A DNA stretch of 64,000 bases from Igneacidithiobacillus sp041146875 (lineage in GTDB: Bacteria; Pseudomonadota; Gammaproteobacteria; Acidithiobacillales; Acidithiobacillaceae), in contig NZ_JBFRXP010000004.1 in the NCBI RefSeq assembly GCF_041146875.1, positions 113,335 to 177,334 on the forward strand. Direction: 5' to 3'. Below, piece after piece: positions 60,694 to 64,000 of the stretch; within the stretch, counting starts at the first letter, position 1, and each line of letters starts with the position of its first letter. The notes under the pieces are model-generated. The model saw only the letters and a list, made by a program, of their open reading frames with translations, did not search any database and was not told the origin of the DNA. The position numbers and the translations under genes were made by a program.

Positions 60694-61906
60694 GCTGCGC
60701 TGTCTCCAAGGCCGGGATGCTACTGGAACTGGGCAGGTTGATCCCGGCAAAACGCGCGGCAAGGCGTTTTTTGAGCCACTCGTTGTGTTCCAGGCCCTGC
60801 AGCGCAATTTCGCGCCCCAGTCGCCAGGGTAGGGGGGGCAGAGCAAAGAGACGATTCAGCCCCTCGGTAAAGGCGATGGTCTCCAGGCGGTCTTGTCGGC
60901 GGATACGCTGAAAATCTTGTAATAACGCTGGATTCCCTGGGTCTGTGCTGTGCTCTGCTGCCTCGCGCGCCAGGGCGGCCAAGGTCACGACGTCGCGTAG
61001 GCCCAGATTATACCCTTGCCCCGCCAAGGGATGCAGAGTTTGGGCAGCATTCCCCAGGGGGAGTACGCGGCTGGTGGATGGTGCGGAGAACTGCTGGAAA
61101 TGCAGGGGGTAGAGCGCGCGCCCCTGCACCTGATGCAAGGCCGAGAGGCCCTGTGGCAATTGTGCATTGAGCTTGCGCAGGAATTCGGCATCCGATGTCT
61201 GCATGAGCTGACTTGCAGCAGTGGGCAGTAGGCTCCAGACCAGCGAGAAAAAGCCATCTGCCCGCGGCAGGAAAGCGAGGGGGCCGCTCTCTAGGAAATG
61301 CTCATAGGCTATTCCGGGTGTTCCGGAAATCGGCCCAACGCGGGCGGTGCAGGCATAACGATTGTGATCCCAAGCGCGGCGTTGTAGTCCGAGCAAGCGT
61401 TGTAGCTTGCCATGACCGCCATCCGCCAATACCAGCAGTCGCGTAGAAAGCTTGCGTCCTTCTGCCCAAGTCAAAGTCACGCGATCAGGGTACCAGGAAA
61501 AGTCCTCCACTGGCCCCCAGGGCAGGCGCTGAAACGTGTCAGAGTCTGCGGGTAGCTGTCTAACCAGTGCGGTGTGCAGCGTATTCAGAGGGACAAGCTT
61601 TCCGAGTACCCCCTCCCGTGCCTGCAGCAACTCGTAGGAGAGCAATACGCGCGCCGGACTCCGTGCTTGCGAGATTTGTACTTGCTGAATCCGTCCACTC
61701 GTTTCACCGGGGACCTGAACGCCAAAGGAATGCAGCAGACGCAAGGAGGCGAGGGCGAGGGCAACACTGCGCTCGGCGTCTCCTGCCGGGACAGTTTTGT
61801 TGGGGGACGTGTCGACGATACGAACACGGAGGGAAGACCCTTTGAGGGCCAAGGCGAGGCTGTGGGCAATGGGGCCATCGCCAAGGATGAGCAAGTCACA
61901 ATCCAT
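60683..61906 (-). CDS. UbiH-like FAD monooxygenase, divergent
   Basis: 407 residues. Same architecture as the next gene: CDLLILGDGPIAHSLALALKG at the start and LPLGNAAQTLHPLAGQGYNLGLRDVVTL near 295. The first motif reads G-x-G-x-x-A rather than G-x-G-x-x-G, and the second has GNAAQ in place of GDSAH, so it is a divergent copy. It is likely UbiH or a partner in ubiquinone hydroxylation. The ATG at 61906 fits the family start. It probably heads the ubi run. Confidence 0.88.
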   Translation of the reverse strand: MDCDLLILGDGPIAHSLALALKGSSLRVRIVDTSPNKTVPAGDAERSVALALASLRLLHSFGVQVPGETSGRIQQVQISQARSPARVLLSYELLQAREGVLGKLVPLNTLHTALVRQLPADSDTFQRLPWGPVEDFSWYPDRVTLTWAEGRKLSTRLLVLADGGHGKLQRLLGLQRRAWDHNRYACTARVGPISGTPGIAYEHFLESGPLAFLPRADGFFSLVWSLLPTAASQLMQTSDAEFLRKLNAQLPQGLSALHQVQGRALYPLHFQQFSAPSTSRVLPLGNAAQTLHPLAGQGYNLGLRDVVTLAALAREAAEHSTDPGNPALLQDFQRIRRQDRLETIAFTEGLNRLFALPPLPWRLGREIALQGLEHNEWLKKRLAARFAGINLPSSSSIPALETAQHGG

Positions 61907-61981
61907 AGTGCATACTCTAGGGGTTCCCGCTTGGGGCGGCAAGCATCGCGCACGGATGCACAACTGCCGGGAAGGGATTCA

Positions 61982-62016
61982 GAAAATAGGGGAATCTCTC
62001 CCAGGGGAGACTTCCC
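61982..62016 (-). terminator. Rho-independent terminator after the DsrE gene
   Basis: Read on the minus strand, GGGAA pairs with TTCCC and the inner TCTCC with GGAGA, closing a small loop. CTATTTTC follows the stem. It lies about 30 bases after the DsrE stop and separates that gene from the ubi run. Confidence 0.65.
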
Positions 62017-62044
62017 GTCCCCCCTGGATATGTATTTCTACTAA

Positions 62045-62407
62045 TTAATAGTAGACAGGAACGACACCAGAGGCCATGGTCTTGATGGCTTCGCCAGCGC
62101 TCGCCATCTTGGCCTCGGGGATGAAATGGGCTTCCTCCAGGCCACGCTTTTTGTAGCAGCCGGCACAGACCCAGAATTTCGCGCCGTTTTGCACCAGGAA
62201 GTCCCGCAGTTCGATCAAGGGCGGGAAAGTCGGTTCCTGCATGCCATGCAGATAATTATCCGAGCGCGCCAAGTGAACGCCATCCAGGGAGAGGAAGAGG
62301 GTGACCTCATGACCTTCGCTCAGGGCATTTTTGGCGAGGACTAGGCCAACGGTGGCGCGGTCGAGGTCGTTACCAGCATGGGTGATGTTGACGAAAAAAT
62401 GTGCCAT
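62045..62407 (-). CDS. DsrE-family sulfur-carrier-like protein
   Basis: 120 residues. The DsrE fold is shown by HFFVNITHAGNDLDRATVGLVLAKNAL, GHEVTLFLSLDGVHLA and LRDFLVQNGAKFWVCAGCYKKRGL. Cys81 and Cys84 lie where sulfur-binding Cys sit in this family. In sulfur oxidisers such proteins carry or transfer sulfane sulfur; here it is a single gene facing a peroxiredoxin, not a dsr or hdr cluster. I chose the ATG at 62407 because GGAG lies nine bases upstream; the ATG at 62425 has none. Confidence 0.85.
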   Translation of the reverse strand: MAHFFVNITHAGNDLDRATVGLVLAKNALSEGHEVTLFLSLDGVHLARSDNYLHGMQEPTFPPLIELRDFLVQNGAKFWVCAGCYKKRGLEEAHFIPEAKMASAGEAIKTMASGVVPVYY

Positions 62408-62474
62408 CTGTACTTGCTCCATCATCAGTAAGAGAGTGTGTTACTTTAGCAAAGCTCCAGATTCTGATGAAGTA

Positions 62475-62503
62475 GAGACAGCAGCGAGTGGCTCGGCTAT
62501 CCT
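62475..62503 (+). promoter_or_regulatory. Candidate promoter of the peroxiredoxin gene
   Basis: GAGACA (62475-62480), a 17-base spacer and TATCCT (62498-62503). Both boxes match the sigma-70 consensus at four of six positions. It lies 36 bases before the ATG. No OxyR-like site was recognised. Confidence 0.4.
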
Positions 62504-62538
62504 AGAGGCTTGGTTTCCACTTGATCAGGAGGTATGTC

Positions 62539-63141
62539 ATGGCTGTACTCGTCGGTAAGAAAGCCCCAGATTTCGTTGCCCCCGCGGTGATGCCCGATAA
62601 CAGCATCAACGAAAAGTTCCAGTTTTCGCAACACGTCCAAGGCAAGTATGCGGTACTGTTCTTCTACCCGCTTGATTTCACTTTCGTATGTCCCTCGGAA
62701 ATCATCGCCTTCAATCACCGCTTGTCGGAGTTTCATGCCCGCAAGACGGAAGTCATTGCCTGCAGTGTAGATTCCCACTTCACCCATTTGGCGTGGAAAA
62801 ATACCCCGGAAAATAAGGGCGGTATCGGTAACATCCAGCTACCGATGGTCGCTGACCTGACCAAGCAAATCGCGCGCGACTACGATGTGCTCTTGGATGA
62901 GTCTGTTGCCCTGCGTGGCTCTTTCCTCATCGATCGCGACGGTGTAGTGCGCCATCAGGTGGTCAATGACCTACCACTGGGTCGCAACATCGACGAGATG
63001 ATTCGCATGGTCGATGCCCTGCAATTCTTTGAAGAGCATGGCGAGGTTTGCCCGGCGCAGTGGGAGAAGGGCAAAGCTGGCATGAAGGCAGATTCTGCGG
63101 GTGTTGCCAGCTATTTGGCCGAACACGCCAAGGACCTTTGA
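62539..63141 (+). CDS. Typical 2-Cys peroxiredoxin (AhpC/TSA family)
   Basis: 200 residues. The peroxidatic Cys51 is in FYPLDFTFVCPSEI and the resolving Cys171 in GEVCPAQW, the typical 2-Cys arrangement. It reduces hydrogen peroxide and organic peroxides using thioredoxin or AhpF-like donors; none is adjacent. AGGAGG lies six bases before the ATG. Peroxide defence fits an aerobic iron or sulfur oxidiser. Confidence 0.95.
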   Translation: MAVLVGKKAPDFVAPAVMPDNSINEKFQFSQHVQGKYAVLFFYPLDFTFVCPSEIIAFNHRLSEFHARKTEVIACSVDSHFTHLAWKNTPENKGGIGNIQLPMVADLTKQIARDYDVLLDESVALRGSFLIDRDGVVRHQVVNDLPLGRNIDEMIRMVDALQFFEEHGEVCPAQWEKGKAGMKADSAGVASYLAEHAKDL

Positions 63142-63196
63142 TAGCACCTTTTGCCGAGCGCCGATCCTTTGTATCTCGGATCGGTGCGGTCGCGCC

Positions 63197-63850
63197 ATGT
63201 TGCTAAGCAAAAAATTACTCGCGCTGCGCGAACCACGCCTCTACCTCAGCATGGAGCGCAGCTACCTGGCGCTGCTAAAGTTTATTATCGTTGCCTTTGG
63301 CGCCGGCCTCTTGGCACGTAAGGTTGCTATGGCCCTGGTGTTTTTTCATGATCAACGCCTGCGACCTTTTTTTCTCGATCTCTATCATTTGCTCACGATC
63401 CCTGCAGTTGTCACGATTTTTCTCCTGATCCCGATTTTTTGGCGTGATTTACGCTCGTTATCGCAAGGACCAAGCGTCAGCGCCAAGGAAATGAACGATC
63501 CACGGGTCTATTTCTCAGCGGAAAGAACCTTCCTGTCTTGGACGCGTACCGCCCTGAGCAGCCTCGCGCTTGCATTCGTCTTGGCAAAATTTGATTTCTT
63601 TTTGCGCAAATTTTCCTTGGTTTTACACCAGCCCATCCCGCTCTTGCATCGCTTGTCGGGCACCAATACCTTGTTTATTGGCTTTGCGGTGGTCTTGATG
63701 GTATTCGGTTTTTGGGGGCTTGCCGCCACTCTGAACGACATTCAGCGCGGTGAATGCGCCACCCATGTTTGGCGCTATATCTTGTTTTTGTTGATGTTAT
63801 TTCTGGTTGGCATGGGCATGCTGCACCTCTTGTTGCTTCTTGGTCGGTGA
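63197..63850 (+). CDS. DUF202 (YidH-type) membrane protein with internal repeat, copy 2
   Basis: 217 residues, the same length as the protein at 56784-57437 and alignable without gaps at the key motifs. EPRLYLSMERSYLALLK is at 12-28 and DPRVYFSAERTFLSWTRT at 101-118, then KFDFFLRKFS. It has about five membrane segments. Function is unknown. It starts 56 bases after the peroxiredoxin stop and may share its transcript. The ATG at 63197 has no strong ribosome site. Confidence 0.85.
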   Translation: MLLSKKLLALREPRLYLSMERSYLALLKFIIVAFGAGLLARKVAMALVFFHDQRLRPFFLDLYHLLTIPAVVTIFLLIPIFWRDLRSLSQGPSVSAKEMNDPRVYFSAERTFLSWTRTALSSLALAFVLAKFDFFLRKFSLVLHQPIPLLHRLSGTNTLFIGFAVVLMVFGFWGLAATLNDIQRGECATHVWRYILFLLMLFLVGMGMLHLLLLLGR

Positions 63851-63854
63851 GGCA

Positions 63855-63914
63855 GTGAGCGCGCCTGTGTCATTTCCGCAAACTGTATCTGTTGCCCCCA
63901 TGATGGATTGGACG
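63855..63914 (+). pseudogene. dusA: tRNA-dihydrouridine synthase A, N-terminal stub ending at a sequence break
   Basis: Starting at GTG 63855 (or 63867), the frame reads to SVAPMMDWT, the hallmark N-terminal block of DusA, where DRHCR normally follows. After 63914 the reading stays open but becomes PPLFNPLNRAERVVF, unlike DusA. The abrupt change suggests an insertion or rearrangement at this point, and the window ends before the far side can be seen. It begins five bases after the DUF202 gene. Confidence 0.6.
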
Positions 63915-64000
63915 CCCCCTCTTTTTAACCCATTGAATCGAGCGGAACGGGTTGTTTTCCGGTGGCCTTCCGGTAGCAACGACGCTCCGGAAGTCCGCAA
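63915..64000. other. Foreign-looking sequence following the dusA break
   Basis: 86 bases that do not continue DusA. On the minus strand a frame ends in a stop near 63926 after a stretch reading LPERRCYRKATGKQPVPLDSMG, which could be the C-terminus of a gene running in from outside, such as a transposase. The family cannot be told. CCCCCTC at 63915 might be an element end. Confidence 0.35.

Noticed and set aside
1..64000. CRISPR array, rRNA or tRNA genes
   Set aside because: I saw no regularly spaced repeats and no tRNA-like or rRNA-like segments; all intergenic gaps are under 200 bases, apart from the comM insert.

Overview
The window is chromosomal DNA of a moderately GC-rich gammaproteobacterium-like organism. 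The gene set points to an Acidithiobacillus-type acidophile: a full hopanoid cluster with a single squalene synthase, DsrE-fold sulfur proteins, UbiH/UbiK ubiquinone genes, LptFG, and a pilMNOPQ type IV pilus operon. The genus is inferred from gene content and order, not from a marker gene. Genes are tightly packed, with many ATGA or GTGA start/stop overlaps. I found no rRNA, tRNA or CRISPR array.

Layout. 1-7.5 kb, minus strand: partial nadC, nhaA, valS, an unknown acidic protein, holC and pepA. 7.5-9.8 kb, plus: lptFG, then a dynamin-like GTPase to 11.8 kb. 11.8-17.2 kb, minus: two small or GST-like proteins, an EVE protein, cyaY, recQ, a membrane protein, apaH and a DsrE-like protein. 17.4-21.7 kb, plus: secB, gpsA and a sigma-54 type two-component system. 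21.8-36.2 kb, plus: the hopanoid region, with squalene synthase, shc, hpnG, hpnA, hpnI, hpnJ, hpnK, hpnN, a di-iron ferritin-like protein, hpnH, hpnM and an mlaA-type lipoprotein. It is followed by gatCAB to 39.4 kb and a strong bidirectional terminator.

39.4-48.9 kb, minus: an exported SCP2-like lipid-binding protein, a dGTPase-like HD protein, thyX, aroB, aroK and pilQPONM. 49.0-56.8 kb, plus: tadA, yjbQ, an unknown gene, a short mutS2, ilvB-ilvH-ilvC, psd and pssA. 56.8-62.4 kb, minus: a DUF202 membrane protein, a broken comM, ubiK, two UbiH-family monooxygenases and a DsrE protein. 62.5-64.0 kb, plus: a 2-Cys peroxiredoxin, a second DUF202 protein that is a same-length paralogue of the first, and the opening codons of dusA, which stop matching the family at 63914.

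How the genes work together. Farnesyl diphosphate would be turned into squalene, hopene (Shc), adenosylhopane (HpnH), ribosylhopane/bacteriohopanetetrol (HpnG) and then the glucosaminyl and cyclitol-ether forms (HpnI, HpnK, HpnJ). HpnN, HpnM and the MlaA-type lipoprotein would move lipids between membranes. LptFG, psd, pssA and possibly the SCP2-like protein add to an envelope theme.

The most unusual feature is a ~290 bp element (about 58541-58832) inside comM. It has no convincing ORF but many self-complementary segments, including a closing 7 bp inverted repeat. It looks like a mobile, structured non-coding element, possibly of the HEARO/omega-RNA type. A second candidate is the di-iron ferritin-like gene lodged between hpnN and hpnH.
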